This document shows positions 36,017 through 44,430 of a stretch of DNA of 64,000 nt, in pieces. The stretch is from Micromonospora zamorensis (lineage in GTDB: Bacteria; Actinomycetota; Actinomycetes; Mycobacteriales; Micromonosporaceae): contig NZ_LT607755.1 of NCBI RefSeq assembly GCF_900090275.1, positions 2,976,001-3,040,000 on the forward strand, given 5' to 3'. The notes beneath the pieces were generated by a model that saw only the letters and a program-made list of their open reading frames with translations, ran no database searches and was not told the DNA's origin. Each line of letters starts with the position of its first letter. Position 1 is the stretch's first letter. The position numbers and the translations under genes are program-made.

Positions 36017-37182
36017 CAGGCGTCACCCTCCTCGTCGCGAGCGGCGGCCAGCTCGGCGCGGACCTGCTCGCGCTGTTCGATCAGCTGCGGGGTGGGTTCG
36101 GCGTAGACGTGGTCGAAGAGGCTCATCGGGTCCACGGTGGGCTGCTCGTTCATCCGGGTCCGCAGGTCCGCCGCGTACGCCTCGGCCTGCTCGGCGACCT
36201 CGGCGACCGCCGCGTCATCGAGCACACCACGGGCACGCAGGTAGGTCTCCAGGCGGGCGACCGGGTCCCGGTCACGCCAGGCGTCGACCTCGGCGCCGTC
36301 GCGGTAGCGGCTGGCGTCGTCGGCGTTGGTGTGCGCCTCCATCCGGTAGGTGTGCGCCTCGACGAGGAACGGCCCGTTGCCGGCGCGGGCGTGCGCGACC
36401 GCGCGGGTGAGGACGGCGAGCACGGCGACCGGGTCGTTGCCGTCGACCTGCTCGCTGGGTACGCCGTAGCCGACGCCCTTGTAGGCCAGCGACGGCGCGG
36501 CGGTCTGCCGGGACAGCGGGACGCTGATCGCGTACCGGTTGTTCTGCACGAAGAAGACCACCGGCGCCTTGAACACGGCCGCGAAGTTGATCCCCTCGTG
36601 GAAGTCACCCTCGCTGGTCGCGCCGTCACCGATGAACGCCAGCGCCACCGTGTCGCGCCCCTGGTACGCCTCGCCGTGCGCGAGGCCGGCGGCGTGCACG
36701 CACTGGGTGGCGAGTGGGGTGCACTGCGGCGCGGTGTGTACCTCGGTCGGGTCGTAGCCGCAGTGCCAGTCGCCGCGCAGCAGGGTGAGCACCTCGACCG
36801 GGTCGATGCCCCGGGCAACCAGCGCCATCGACTCGCGGTAGGTGGGGAAGACCCAGTCGGTGTCGCGGACCGCGAGAACCGCGCCGACCTGGCACGCCTC
36901 CTGGCCCCGCGAGGACGGGTAGACGGCCAGCCGGCCCTGCTTGGTCAGGGCGGTCGCCTGGGTGTCGAAGCGGCGGCCGAGCACCATCCGGCGGTACAGC
37001 TCGCGCAGCACCTCGACGGGCGGCTCCGGATAGTCGGTGCGGGCCGGCAGCGGCGTGCCGGTCGGGTCGAGCAGGCGGACGGGTTCGGTGTTCGGCAGCA
37101 GCGGGCGCGCCGGGTCGGGCGGGGTGGCCGCCCGACGGGTGCGCGGGGATGCCCTGCGGACCGCCTGGGGAGTGGTCGTCAC
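36016..37182 (-). CDS. bkdA: Branched-chain 2-oxoacid dehydrogenase E1 alpha
   Basis: 388 residues. The thiamine diphosphate motif is complete (GDGATSEGDFHEG through FVQNN). Other landmarks are YPSSRGQEACQVGA and the phosphorylation-loop region HTNADDASRYRDG. Start is GTG with an excellent AGGAGG 5 bases upstream. First gene of the bkd operon, transcribed away from the Lrp-type regulator gene. Branched-chain rather than pyruvate specificity is inferred from gene order with an Lrp regulator and overall similarity to BkdA proteins. Confidence 0.92.
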   Translation of the reverse strand: MTTTPQAVRRASPRTRRAATPPDPARPLLPNTEPVRLLDPTGTPLPARTDYPEPPVEVLRELYRRMVLGRRFDTQATALTKQGRLAVYPSSRGQEACQVGAVLAVRDTDWVFPTYRESMALVARGIDPVEVLTLLRGDWHCGYDPTEVHTAPQCTPLATQCVHAAGLAHGEAYQGRDTVALAFIGDGATSEGDFHEGINFAAVFKAPVVFFVQNNRYAISVPLSRQTAAPSLAYKGVGYGVPSEQVDGNDPVAVLAVLTRAVAHARAGNGPFLVEAHTYRMEAHTNADDASRYRDGAEVDAWRDRDPVARLETYLRARGVLDDAAVAEVAEQAEAYAADLRTRMNEQPTVDPMSLFDHVYAEPTPQLIEQREQVRAELAAARDEEGDA

Positions 37183-37227
37183 GGCGGAACCTCCTGGGAC
37201 GTGTGGTGAGCCTATGCTTCCGCCTGT

Positions 37228-37249
37228 TGGATGATTGACTCAAGATCCA
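37228..37249. promoter_or_regulatory. Possible Lrp/BkdR operator in divergent promoter
   Basis: TGGAT at 37228-37232 and its complement ATCCA at 37245-37249, separated by 12 AT-rich bases, lie between bkdA (start 37182) and the Lrp-type gene (start 37289). Lrp-family operators are often loose inverted repeats of this kind. No footprint knowledge applies directly. Confidence 0.4.
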
Positions 37250-37288
37250 CGTAGAAGGCGGGACGGTTGGCATGGGGAGGGACCGGCA

Positions 37289-37795
37289 GTGAGCCAGGAG
37301 ACCGCAGACGGCGCGGGCCGGGCGGCGGGATCGGGACGATCGGCCCGAGCCCTGGACGAGGTGGACCGGCGGATCCTTGACGAGCTGGTCCGGGACGGTC
37401 GGACGTCGGTGCGCACCCTCGCCGAGCGGATCCACATTTCCCGCACCAACGCGTACGCGCGGGTGGAGCGGCTGCTGCGCGACGGGGTGATCACCGGCTT
37501 CCGGGCCCAGGTGGCACCCGAGGCGGCCGGGCTGGGCACCTCGGCGTACGTCGCGTTGACGATCGAGCAGAACACCTGGCGGGAGGTGTCAGCCGAGCTG
37601 GCCCGGGTCCGCTACATCGAGCACGCCGCGCTGCTCGGTGGCGACCACGACGTGCTCGCGCTGGTCCGCGCGCCGGACAACGCCGCACTGCGGGATGTGG
37701 TGCTGGGCCGGGTGCAGAGCATCCCGGGGGTGTTGTCCACCCGCACCTGGCTGGTGTTCGAGGAGTTCGACGGGGCCGGCAGCCCCTGGGCCTGA
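37289..37795 (+). CDS. bkdR: Lrp/AsnC-family regulator of the bkd operon
   Basis: 168 residues. N-terminal AsnC-type HTH (DEVDRRILDELVRDGRTS, then TLAERIHISRTNAYARV) and a C-terminal RAM/ligand-binding domain (YIEHAALLGGDHDVLALV). GTG at 37289 is chosen because GGGAGG lies 8 bases before it. It is divergent from bkdA, and control by branched-chain amino acids is the natural inference from BkdR proteins. The last 30 bases of this gene are present again at 38447-38475 as part of a local duplication. Confidence 0.9.
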   Translation: MSQETADGAGRAAGSGRSARALDEVDRRILDELVRDGRTSVRTLAERIHISRTNAYARVERLLRDGVITGFRAQVAPEAAGLGTSAYVALTIEQNTWREVSAELARVRYIEHAALLGGDHDVLALVRAPDNAALRDVVLGRVQSIPGVLSTRTWLVFEEFDGAGSPWA

Positions 37796-37936
37796 GCGCT
37801 CAGCGCTCCGGTGGGGCCTCCAGCCCGTCCCGGTCGGCCAGCTCCAGCAACGGCTCCAGCGAGTGCCGGTCGCCGTCCAGGCCGGCGTGCGGGTCGCCAC
37901 GCTCGGCGAAGCGGGCCGGCATGCTGAGCACGTCGA
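37766..37936. repeat. Direct repeat copy A (bkdR tail plus ligD tail)
   Basis: 171 bases nearly identical to 38447-38623. They comprise the last 33 bases of the Lrp-type gene followed by an inverted-orientation copy of the 3' end of the downstream ligD gene. In the ligD part only three of 137 bases differ. Confidence 0.9.
37800..37936 (-). pseudogene. 3' fragment of ligD (last 45 codons), duplicated
   Basis: Reads SMPARFAERGDPHAGL and onward to EAPPER and a stop, the same as the true LigD C-terminus at 38487-38623. Everything upstream in the gene is missing: homology stops abruptly at 37936, and unrelated sequence leading to a membrane-protein gene follows. No start codon or ribosome-binding site serves it, so it is a dead fragment left by a duplication. 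Confidence 0.88.
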
Positions 37937-37955
37937 CGGCGAGGTTGCCGCTCGG

Positions 37956-38282
37956 TCAGGCGATCAGCAGCGCGCCGACCACGATCAGTGGCAGCCCGAC
38001 GAAGAGGAAGATGCCGACCCCGGTGAGCACCCGCCCGCCGCCGGCCGTCTCGCGCTCCGATGCGGCGCCGAAGATGGCGCGCGGGCCCAGCATGCCGATC
38101 CGACTCATCGTCAGGTCACCCGTCACACCGAGGAGCCCGCCCACCACTATCAACGCGATGCCCAGCCGGTTGGTGTACTCGCCGCCGGCGACCGCCACCC
38201 AGATCGCTGCCGCGACCGCGACCAGCACCCCGGCGATCACGAACAACAGAAGCGCTTCCCGCAGACCTCGCACGATCGTCAC
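37956..38282 (-). CDS. Small membrane protein, function unknown
   Basis: 108 residues with three hydrophobic helices: ALLLFVIAGVLVAVAAAIWVA, LGIALIVVGGLLGVTG and VGIFLFVGLPLIVVGALLIA. GTG at 38282 follows GGGG at about 10 bases. The gene is the only intact coding sequence inside the segment bounded by the two 171-177-base direct repeats and therefore arrived, or was left, together with that rearrangement. I do not recognise the family. Confidence 0.65.
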   Translation of the reverse strand: MTIVRGLREALLLFVIAGVLVAVAAAIWVAVAGGEYTNRLGIALIVVGGLLGVTGDLTMSRIGMLGPRAIFGAASERETAGGGRVLTGVGIFLFVGLPLIVVGALLIA

Positions 38283-38370
38283 ATCGACACATCCCCACCA
38301 GTCGCCCCGGACACATTGTTCCGCATCGAACCGTCGTGGCGCTGCCCCCAAGCCGACAACTGTGGCTGGC

Positions 38371-38446
38371 GCACCGCGCTGGTGGTGGGCGGCTCCCCCT
38401 TGACCCCGGCGCAGTGTTGCCCGCCGGAGTGGCCGCGCCGCGCGCC
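38371..38446 (+). pseudogene. Degenerate nnrD-like 5' fragment
   Basis: About 76 bases align with the start of the intact nnrD gene at 40374-40450 at roughly 80% identity with a one-base deletion. The frame first reads ALVVGGSPLTP (intact gene: VLVVGGSRFTP) and then is lost. It ends exactly where direct repeat copy B begins. Confidence 0.7.
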
Positions 38447-38623
38447 TTCGACGGGGCCGCCAGCCCCTGGTCGTGACGGCCGGAGCTCAGCGTTCCGGCG
38501 GGGCCTCCAGCCCGTCCCGGTCAGCCAGCTCCAGCAACGGCTCCAGCGAGTGCCGGTCGCCGTCCAGGCCGGCGTGCGGGTCGCCACGCTCGGCGAAGCG
38601 GGCCGGCATGCTGAGCACGTCGA
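38447..38623. repeat. Direct repeat copy B (bkdR tail fragment plus true ligD 3' end)
   Basis: 177 bases matching 37766-37936, with a 6-base net insertion between the bkdR-like part (38447-38475) and the ligD part (38487-38623). This copy contains the functional ligD terminus. Confidence 0.9.
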
Positions 38624-39458
38624 AGTCCTCCGGGCGGGCGTCGTCCAGCTCCGCCCACTCCAGCGGCGCCGACACCAGGGCCTGCGGTGTCGGCCGGATC
38701 GAGTACGCCGACGTCACCGTGTGGTCGCGGGCCATCTGGTTGTAGTCGATGAAGACCGGCCGGTCGCGTTGGTCGCGCCACCAGGTGGTGGTGACCAGCT
38801 CCGGCAACCGGCGTTGCATCTCCCGACCCAGGGCGAGCACCGCCCGGCGACACTCACCGAAGCTCCACCGCGGCTCGATCGACAGGTAGACGTGCAGGCC
38901 CCGCCCACCGGTGGTCTTCGGGTAGCCGGTCATCCCCAGCTCGGCGAGGAACGCGTTGACCTCGCGGGCCACCGGTACGACCTGCTCGAAGCCGACGCCG
39001 GGCATCGGGTCGAGGTCGATGCGCAGCTGGTCGGGGCGTTCCACGTCCGAGGCGCTGACCGGCCACGGGTGGAAACGCAACGTGCCCAGGTTGGCCGCCC
39101 AGATCACCACGGCCAGCTCGCTGGGCGCGATCTCGTCGGCGGTACGGCCACTGGGAAACGTGATGTGCGCGGTGCGTACCCACTCGGGCGCGCCCGCCGG
39201 CAGTCGTTTCTGGTAGAACGCGTCGCCCCGGTTGGTCTGTCGGGTCGCGATCGTCGCGCCCTCGAAAACCCCACGCGGCCAGCGCTCCAGCATCGTCGGC
39301 CGGTCACGCAGGGCACGCAGGATGCCGTCACCGACCGCCAGGAAGTAGTGGACCACGTCCAGCTTGGTCAGCCCCCGCTCGGGGAAGTAGGGCTTGTCGG
39401 GGCTGGAGACGCGGACCAGCCGCTCCCCCACCTGGATCTCCTCGGCCGCCGTCGCCAC
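38487..39458 (-). CDS. ligD: LigD-type polymerase domain protein (NHEJ primase-polymerase)
   Basis: 323 residues, a stand-alone LigD polymerase (AEP) domain as in many actinobacteria, where ligase and nuclease parts are encoded elsewhere. Catalytic acids lie in LRIDLDPMPG (Asp-x-Asp) and in the DYNQMARD strand. GRGLHVYLSIEP carries the conserved His, and QKRLPAGAPEW the nucleotide-site region. It extends or fills ends in Ku-dependent double-strand break repair; no ku gene is in the window. GTG at 39458 is the assumed start, though its ribosome-binding site is weak. Its 3' end is duplicated at 37800-37936. Confidence 0.88.
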   Translation of the reverse strand: MATAAEEIQVGERLVRVSSPDKPYFPERGLTKLDVVHYFLAVGDGILRALRDRPTMLERWPRGVFEGATIATRQTNRGDAFYQKRLPAGAPEWVRTAHITFPSGRTADEIAPSELAVVIWAANLGTLRFHPWPVSASDVERPDQLRIDLDPMPGVGFEQVVPVAREVNAFLAELGMTGYPKTTGGRGLHVYLSIEPRWSFGECRRAVLALGREMQRRLPELVTTTWWRDQRDRPVFIDYNQMARDHTVTSAYSIRPTPQALVSAPLEWAELDDARPEDFDVLSMPARFAERGDPHAGLDGDRHSLEPLLELADRDGLEAPPER

Positions 39459-39567
39459 GCCACCGAGGGTACGACCTGCGCACACGCCGGACGCCCACCG
39501 AGCGGACATCGGCATGGCGGATCACCGGACACGGTTACCGTCGGTGGCGCCCGGGTAGGGGTGCCGC

Positions 39568-40299
39568 ATGGCGGAACTGGCAACCCTCTGGATCGTCCGA
39601 CACGGCGAGAGCACCGCGAACGTCGCGGCGACGCACGCCGAGGCGTCGGGCGCGGAGCTGATCGATCTGACCCACCGCGACGCCGACGTGCCGCTCTCCG
39701 CGACCGGCGAGGACCAGGCCCGGGCGACCGGCCGTTGGCTGGCCGAGCTGCCGGACGCGAAGCGCCCGGACGTGGCGGTGGTGTCGCCGTACCTGCGCGC
39801 CGTGCAGACCTCCCGGCTGGCGCTGGCCGGCACCGACATTCCCGTTCACCGCGACGAGCGGCTGCGCGACCGGGAGCTGGGCATCCTCGACGGGCTGACC
39901 GGGCACGGGGTGCGGCGGCGGCACCCGGACGAGGCCGACCGTCGGGAGCGGTTGGGCAAGTTCTACTACCGGCCGCCCGGCGGCGAGTCCTGGACGGACG
40001 TGGCGTTGCGGCTGCGGACGCTGCTGGGCGACCTGCGCCGTGACCACGAGGGTAGCCGGGTGCTGCTCTTCGGCCACGACGCGCTGGTCTTCCTGCTTCG
40101 TTATCTGGTGGAGGGGTTGACCGAGGATGAGCTGATGGTGCTCACCCGCCAGGAGGTGATCGCCAACTGTTCGATCACCGAGTGGTCGGCCGACGGCGAG
40201 GGCCGACTGGCGCTCACCGCCTTCAACCGTGTCGAGCACCTGCGTCAGCAGGGCGCCCGGCCAACCAGGGAGGACGAGATCCATGCCGAGCCGGTCTGA
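39568..40299 (+). CDS. Histidine phosphatase family protein
   Basis: 243 residues of the phosphoglycerate-mutase-like superfamily. The phospho-accepting His is in IVRHGESTAN; the second catalytic His is in LLFGHDALVF, with Arg in SPYLRAVQTS. The central RDRELGILDGLTGHGVRRR resembles the acid/base loop of small broad phosphatases. It overlaps the start of nnrD by 17 bases, so the two are one operon. The substrate is unknown. Confidence 0.88.
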   Translation: MAELATLWIVRHGESTANVAATHAEASGAELIDLTHRDADVPLSATGEDQARATGRWLAELPDAKRPDVAVVSPYLRAVQTSRLALAGTDIPVHRDERLRDRELGILDGLTGHGVRRRHPDEADRRERLGKFYYRPPGGESWTDVALRLRTLLGDLRRDHEGSRVLLFGHDALVFLLRYLVEGLTEDELMVLTRQEVIANCSITEWSADGEGRLALTAFNRVEHLRQQGARPTREDEIHAEPV

Positions 40300-41152
40300 G
40301 GTGAAGGTGATCACGCCGGGGCTGCTGCGGGACTGGGCACTGCCGGTGCCGGCCGGGGGCAAGGAGAGCCGCGGCACCGTGCTGGTCGTCGGCGGCTCCC
40401 GTTTCACCCCGGGCGCGGTGCTCCTCGCCGGGGTGGCCGCGTTGCGCGCCGGGGCCGGGGTGCTCCAGCTCGCCGCCGCCGAGTCCACCGCCGCCACGCT
40501 GAGCATCGAGGTGCCCGAGGCGCTGGTGGTCGGCTTGCCGGAGACCGCCGACGGCGCTGTCGCCGCCGACCGGGACGGCCAGCTCGGCGAGCTGGTCGCA
40601 CAGGCCGACGTGGTGGCCCTCGGCCCCGGGCTGAAGGCGATCGACGAGACCAACCGCCTGCTGAGCCTGGTCCTGGACGCGGCCCGGCCGCAGACGTCAC
40701 TGGTGCTCGACGCGTACGCGCTCGGTGCCCTCAGCCACGCACCGGATCTGCTGGTCGGCTCGGGCCGGCCCGTGGTGCTCACGCCCAACGTCACCGAGGC
40801 CGGGCACCTGCTCGGGCGGGATCCGGGCGACGACCTGGACGCAGAGGCGGCCGAGCTGGCCGTCCGCTACGAGGCGGTGGTCTCGTTGTACGGGCACGTG
40901 GCCGCCCCCGACGGGCGGGGCTGGCGGGAGGAGAGCGGCGACGCCGGGCTGGGCACCTCCGGCAGCGGGGACGTGCTCGCCGGGTTGCTGGCGGGGCTGC
41001 TGTCCCGGGGAGCCGACCCGGCTCAGGCCGCCTGCTGGGGCTCGTTCGCGCACGCGGTGAGCGGTCAGCGGCTGATCCCCCGGTACGGCCGGATCGGCTT
41101 TCTGGCCCGGGAGTTGCTCGACGAGATCCCCCGCACCCTGGCGATGGTCTGA
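40283..41152 (+). CDS. nnrD: ADP-dependent NAD(P)H-hydrate dehydratase
   Basis: 289 residues, ribokinase-like fold. Landmarks are GTVLVVGGSRFTPGAVLLAG near the N-terminus, ALGPGL, VLTPNVTEAGHLLG and the anion-hole GSGDVLAG. It repairs hydrated NAD(P)H using ADP. The NnrE epimerase domain that is fused in some bacteria is absent here. ATG at 40283 follows GGGAGGA and overlaps the phosphatase gene. A decayed copy of its 5' part lies at 38371-38446. Confidence 0.92.
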   Translation: MPSRSEVKVITPGLLRDWALPVPAGGKESRGTVLVVGGSRFTPGAVLLAGVAALRAGAGVLQLAAAESTAATLSIEVPEALVVGLPETADGAVAADRDGQLGELVAQADVVALGPGLKAIDETNRLLSLVLDAARPQTSLVLDAYALGALSHAPDLLVGSGRPVVLTPNVTEAGHLLGRDPGDDLDAEAAELAVRYEAVVSLYGHVAAPDGRGWREESGDAGLGTSGSGDVLAGLLAGLLSRGADPAQAACWGSFAHAVSGQRLIPRYGRIGFLARELLDEIPRTLAMV

Positions 41153-41232
41153 GGCGGTTTCACCTGTTTTCCGCGTTCGGCGTGGGGGTACCGGAACCCC
41201 ACCAGCCGAGACTTTTCAGGGAGGTCATACCG

Positions 41233-41733
41233 GTGTCGACCGATGCCATCGTCCTGCTCAAAGAGGACCACAAGGAGATGCGCCGCCTGTTCAAGGCCTT
41301 CCAGGATGCCGAGGAGGGGCCTGCGAGCAAGCGGCAGAAGCTGGTCGGGCAGATCATCGAGGCCCTGACCGTGCACACCTACCTCGAGAACGAGGTGATG
41401 TACCCGGAGGTCCGCCGGCTGCTGCCCGACCTGGAGGACGACATCCTCGAGTCGTACGAGGAGCACCACGTGGCCGACGTGCTCTGCGCCGAGCTGGCCG
41501 CCATGGACGCGGACCACGAGCACTTCAACGCCAAGACGACGGTGCTGATCGAGAACGTGACGCACCACGTCGAGGAGGAGGAAGAAGAGTGGTTCCCCAA
41601 GGTCCGCGAGGCACTGGGTCGTAAGCAGTTGCAGGAGATCGGCGAGAAGATGATCGCGCTGCGGGCGGAGGCCCCTCGTACGCCCAGTGACCCGAAGGCG
41701 ATCAAGAAGGCGATCGACGCGGTGACCGCCTGA
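41233..41733 (+). CDS. Hemerythrin HHE-domain protein
   Basis: 166 residues, four-helix bundle. Di-iron ligand candidates are KEDHKEMRRLF, TVHTYLENEVMYPE, EEHHVADVL and THHVEEEEEEWFP, which fit the two HHE repeats. Such proteins bind oxygen or react with nitric oxide or peroxide. GTG at 41233 follows AGGGAGG at 9 bases. A terminator follows 16 bases after the stop. Own transcript, no obvious partner. Confidence 0.9.
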   Translation: MSTDAIVLLKEDHKEMRRLFKAFQDAEEGPASKRQKLVGQIIEALTVHTYLENEVMYPEVRRLLPDLEDDILESYEEHHVADVLCAELAAMDADHEHFNAKTTVLIENVTHHVEEEEEEWFPKVREALGRKQLQEIGEKMIALRAEAPRTPSDPKAIKKAIDAVTA

Positions 41734-41748
41734 GGCGCCTGCTCACAC

Positions 41749-41779
41749 CGAAGGGCCCGGCACGATGCCGGGTCCTTCG
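41749..41779. terminator. Hairpin terminator between hemerythrin and SDR genes
   Basis: CGAAGGGCCCGGCA pairs with TGCCGGGTCCTTCG (one G-T pair) around a 3-base loop. It serves the plus-strand hemerythrin gene and possibly the convergent SDR gene. Confidence 0.8.
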
Positions 41780-41791
41780 TCGTGCACCGGG

Positions 41792-42598
41792 TCAGTCGCC
41801 CGAACCCGGCTCGGCCATCCGGCGGTGCTGTTCGGCCTTGAGCTTGTCCGGAATGATCTTGCCGGCAGCGGTCTGCACCTTGTTCATCAGCGAACCCGCG
41901 GTGACCGTCTGATCGCCCTTCATCAGCGCCTCGAAGCCCTGCGCGGCGACCTTCGCCGGGTCGTCCTTGGAGCCCGAGCCGACCCGGGTGTCCTCCATGT
42001 CGGCCCGATCGAAGAACTCGGTGTCGGTCGGCCCGGGCATCAGCGAGGTCACCGTGACACCGGTGTCCTTCAACTCGTTGCGCAGCGCCTCGGCGAAGGA
42101 CTGCACGAACGACTTCGAGGCGTTGTACACCGCCTGGAAGGGCCCCGGCATGGTCGAGGCGATCGACGAGGTGAACAGCACCCGGCCGGTGCCCCGCTCG
42201 ACCATGCCGGGCAGCAACCGCTTCGCCAGGTGCACAGTCGAGCGGACGTTGAGGTCGACGATCTCCAGCTCGTCGCGCAGGTCGGTGCCGCCGACGAAGG
42301 CGCCGCCAGCGCCCCGGCCGGCGTTGAGCGCCAGGGCGTCGACCGGGCGACCGGTGGCGGCGATCGTGGACGCCAACTCCTCCACGCCCTGCTCACGGGC
42401 CAGGTCGACACGGACGGGCTGGACCTCCGGGCCTCCGTCGCGGCGCAGCTTCTCGGCCGCCGAGGAGATGCCGTCGTCTTCGGCGACCACGATGAGGTCG
42501 AAACCGTGCTCGGCGAACTGCGCCGCCAGTTCGTACCCGATTCCGCTGGACGCCCCGGTCACCACGGCGAGCGGCCGGTCGGTGGACGGTGTGGTCAT
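41792..42598 (-). CDS. Short-chain dehydrogenase/reductase
   Basis: 268 residues. Rossmann motif VVTGASSGIGYELA, catalytic Ser in FTSSIASTMPG and Tyr-x-x-x-Lys in YNASKSF; all are present. The C-terminal 50 residues (LMNKVQTAAGKIIPDKLKAEQHRR) form the extension common in SDR family NAD(P)-dependent oxidoreductases of the DltE-like group. ATG at 42598 follows GAGGAG. Substrate unknown. It is divergent from the glyA riboswitch leader. Confidence 0.9.
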   Translation of the reverse strand: MTTPSTDRPLAVVTGASSGIGYELAAQFAEHGFDLIVVAEDDGISSAAEKLRRDGGPEVQPVRVDLAREQGVEELASTIAATGRPVDALALNAGRGAGGAFVGGTDLRDELEIVDLNVRSTVHLAKRLLPGMVERGTGRVLFTSSIASTMPGPFQAVYNASKSFVQSFAEALRNELKDTGVTVTSLMPGPTDTEFFDRADMEDTRVGSGSKDDPAKVAAQGFEALMKGDQTVTAGSLMNKVQTAAGKIIPDKLKAEQHRRMAEPGSGD

Positions 42599-42747
42599 GA
42601 TGGGTGACTCCTCTCGTGCGGGTGGCGGTCGTACCGGCGGGGGTGACCGCTCCCTACCGAGTGCCCCGACGTCGGCCGCCCAACCCTTCCGACGCGCGGC
42701 GTGCGGAGGTCGCCCGGGACGGCCCCGGCCGGCCCGGTAGGATCGGA

Positions 42748-42829
42748 CCGGGCCGTTACTGGCGCGTGGGGATGGACAACCATCGGGGAGCGGCCCCGTC
42801 ATGAGGACGTTTGCCGAGCGCCTGGGCCT
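42748..42829 (+). ncRNA. ZTP (pfl) riboswitch
   Basis: All hallmarks of the ZTP/ZMP aptamer are present in order. P1 is GGGCCG (42750-42755) with CGGCCC (42791-42796). The conserved ACTGGCG follows the P1 5' strand. P2 is GATGG with CCATC (42771-42784). GGGGAG comes just before the P1 3' strand. A linker hairpin follows, then the conserved GCGCCTGGGC (42818-42827), whose GCGCC can form the pseudoknot with GGCGC at 42761-42765. It lies 25 bases before glyA. ZTP signals folate/one-carbon shortage and activates such genes. Confidence 0.88.
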
Positions 42830-42853
42830 TCCCGCACGTCTGTTGGAGGTCGC

Positions 42854-44290
42854 ATGTCGCGCAACGCCGAGTCCACCGCATTCCGTAGTGCCCTTGAGGT
42901 GATCCGGGCTGTCGAGCCGCGGGTGGCCGACGCCATCGGCGCCGAGCTGACCGACCAGCGGGAGTCGCTCAAGCTCATCGCCAGCGAGAACTACGCCTCC
43001 CCGGCGACCCTGCTGGCCATGGGCAACTGGTTCAGCGACAAGTACGCCGAGGGCACCGTCGGCCGCCGCTTCTACGCCGGCTGCCAGAACGTCGACACGG
43101 TCGAGGCGCTCGCCGCCGAGCACGCCCGGGAGCTGTTCGGCGCCGCGCACGCGTACGTGCAGCCGCACTCGGGCATCGACGCCAACCTGGTGGCTTTCTG
43201 GGCCGTGCTGGCCGACCGGGTGGAGTCCCCCGCCCTGAAGAAGGCGCAGGTCCGCCACGTCAACGACCTCACCGAGGCCGACTGGTTCACGCTTCGCCGT
43301 GAGCTGGGCAACCAGCGGATGCTCGGCATGTCGCTGGACGCGGGCGGCCACCTCACCCACGGGTTCCGGCCGAACATCTCCGGCAAGATGTTCGACCAGC
43401 GCAGCTACGGCACCGACCCGGCGACCGGTCTGATCGACTACGACCGGGTGGCCGAGGCGGCCCGGGAGTTCAAGCCGCTGATCCTGGTCGGCGGCTACTC
43501 GGCGTACCCGCGGAAGGTGAACTTCCGGATCCTGCGGGAGATCGCCGACTCGGTCGGCGCGACCTTCATGGTCGACATGGCGCACTTCGCCGGCCTGGTC
43601 GCCGGCAAGGTCTTCACCGGCGACTTCGACCCGGTGCCGCACGCTCACATCGTCACGACCACCACCCACAAGTCGCTGCGCGGCCCGCGCGGCGGCATGG
43701 TGCTCTGCCAGCCGGAGCTGGCCGACCAGGTGGACCGGGGCTGCCCGATGGTGCTCGGCGGTCCGCTGCCGCACGTGATGGCCGCGAAGGCGGTCGCCCT
43801 CGCGGAGGCACGCCGGCCCGACTTCGCCGACTACGCCCAGCGGATCGTGGACAACGCGCAGGCGCTCGCCGAGGGGCTGCTGCGGCGGGGCGCGAAGCTG
43901 GTCACCGGCGGCACCGACAACCACCTGGTGCTGATCGACGTGTCCGGCTACGGCCTCACCGGCCGGCAGGCCGAGCAGGCTCTCCTGGACTCGGGCATCG
44001 TCACCAACCGCAACTCGGTCCCGCAGGACCCGAACGGGGCCTGGTACACGTCCGGCATCCGGGTCGGCACGCCCGCCCTGACCACCCGGGGGCTCGGCAC
44101 CGCCGAGATGGACCAGACCGCAGAGCTGATGCACACCGTGCTGACGCAGACCACCGCCGGCGCCAACGCCGACGGCAGCCCGTCGAAGGCGAAGTACACG
44201 CTCGACCCCGCTCTGGCCGACAAGGTCGCCCGCCAGGCCACCGACCTGCTGGCCCCGCACCCCCTCTACCCGGCGATCGACCTGACCTGA
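42854..44290 (+). CDS. glyA: Serine hydroxymethyltransferase
   Basis: 478 residues, about 45 longer than typical bacterial GlyA, as in one actinobacterial SHMT subgroup. PLP lysine in [14 protein letters not shown]; other landmarks are [26 protein letters not shown] and [14 protein letters not shown]. It converts serine and tetrahydrofolate to glycine and 5,10-methylene-THF in the cytosol. ATG at 42854 is fixed by GGAGGT 5 bases upstream and by the riboswitch just before it; an upstream in-frame extension would run through the riboswitch and is not real. Confidence 0.96.
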   Translation: MSRNAESTAFRSALEVIRAVEPRVADAIGAELTDQRESLKLIASENYASPATLLAMGNWFSDKYAEGTVGRRFYAGCQNVDTVEALAAEHARELFGAAHAYVQPHSGIDANLVAFWAVLADRVESPALKKAQVRHVNDLTEADWFTLRRELGNQRMLGMSLDAGGHLTHGFRPNISGKMFDQRSYGTDPATGLIDYDRVAEAAREFKPLILVGGYSAYPRKVNFRILREIADSVGATFMVDMAHFAGLVAGKVFTGDFDPVPHAHIVTTTTHKSLRGPRGGMVLCQPELADQVDRGCPMVLGGPLPHVMAAKAVALAEARRPDFADYAQRIVDNAQALAEGLLRRGAKLVTGGTDNHLVLIDVSGYGLTGRQAEQALLDSGIVTNRNSVPQDPNGAWYTSGIRVGTPALTTRGLGTAEMDQTAELMHTVLTQTTAGANADGSPSKAKYTLDPALADKVARQATDLLAPHPLYPAIDLT

Positions 44291-44320
44291 CCTGACCGGC
44301 CCCGACCGCGGCGCCGGCCG

Positions 44321-44397
44321 CGTCGATCATGGAGTTGTGGTGCGCGAAACGGGCGGATGTACGGCGTTCGTCCACCACCACAACTCCATGATCGACG
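44321..44397. repeat. Dispersed palindromic element, copy 3
   Basis: Perfect 22-base arms, CGTCGATCATGGAGTTGTGG plus TG at 44321-44342 and the complement at 44376-44397, around a 33-base loop. It starts 31 bases after the glyA stop. The outer arm is the same GTCGATCATG(a/g)AGTT as at 7058-7120, while the inner bases differ but remain self-complementary. Confidence 0.85.
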
Positions 44398-44430
44398 ACG
44401 CGGGTGGGGCTCGGGGGGCGTCGCAGGGGG

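Noticed and set aside
37638..40043. 801-codon plus-strand open frame spanning bkdR, ligD and the phosphatase
   Set aside because: Composite shadow; it was useful only because its translation exposed the duplicated ligD tail and the nnrD-like fragment.
42701..42853. Upstream extension of glyA from a start at 42701
   Set aside because: It would translate through the ZTP riboswitch; the ATG at 42854 has GGAGGT and matches the family start.
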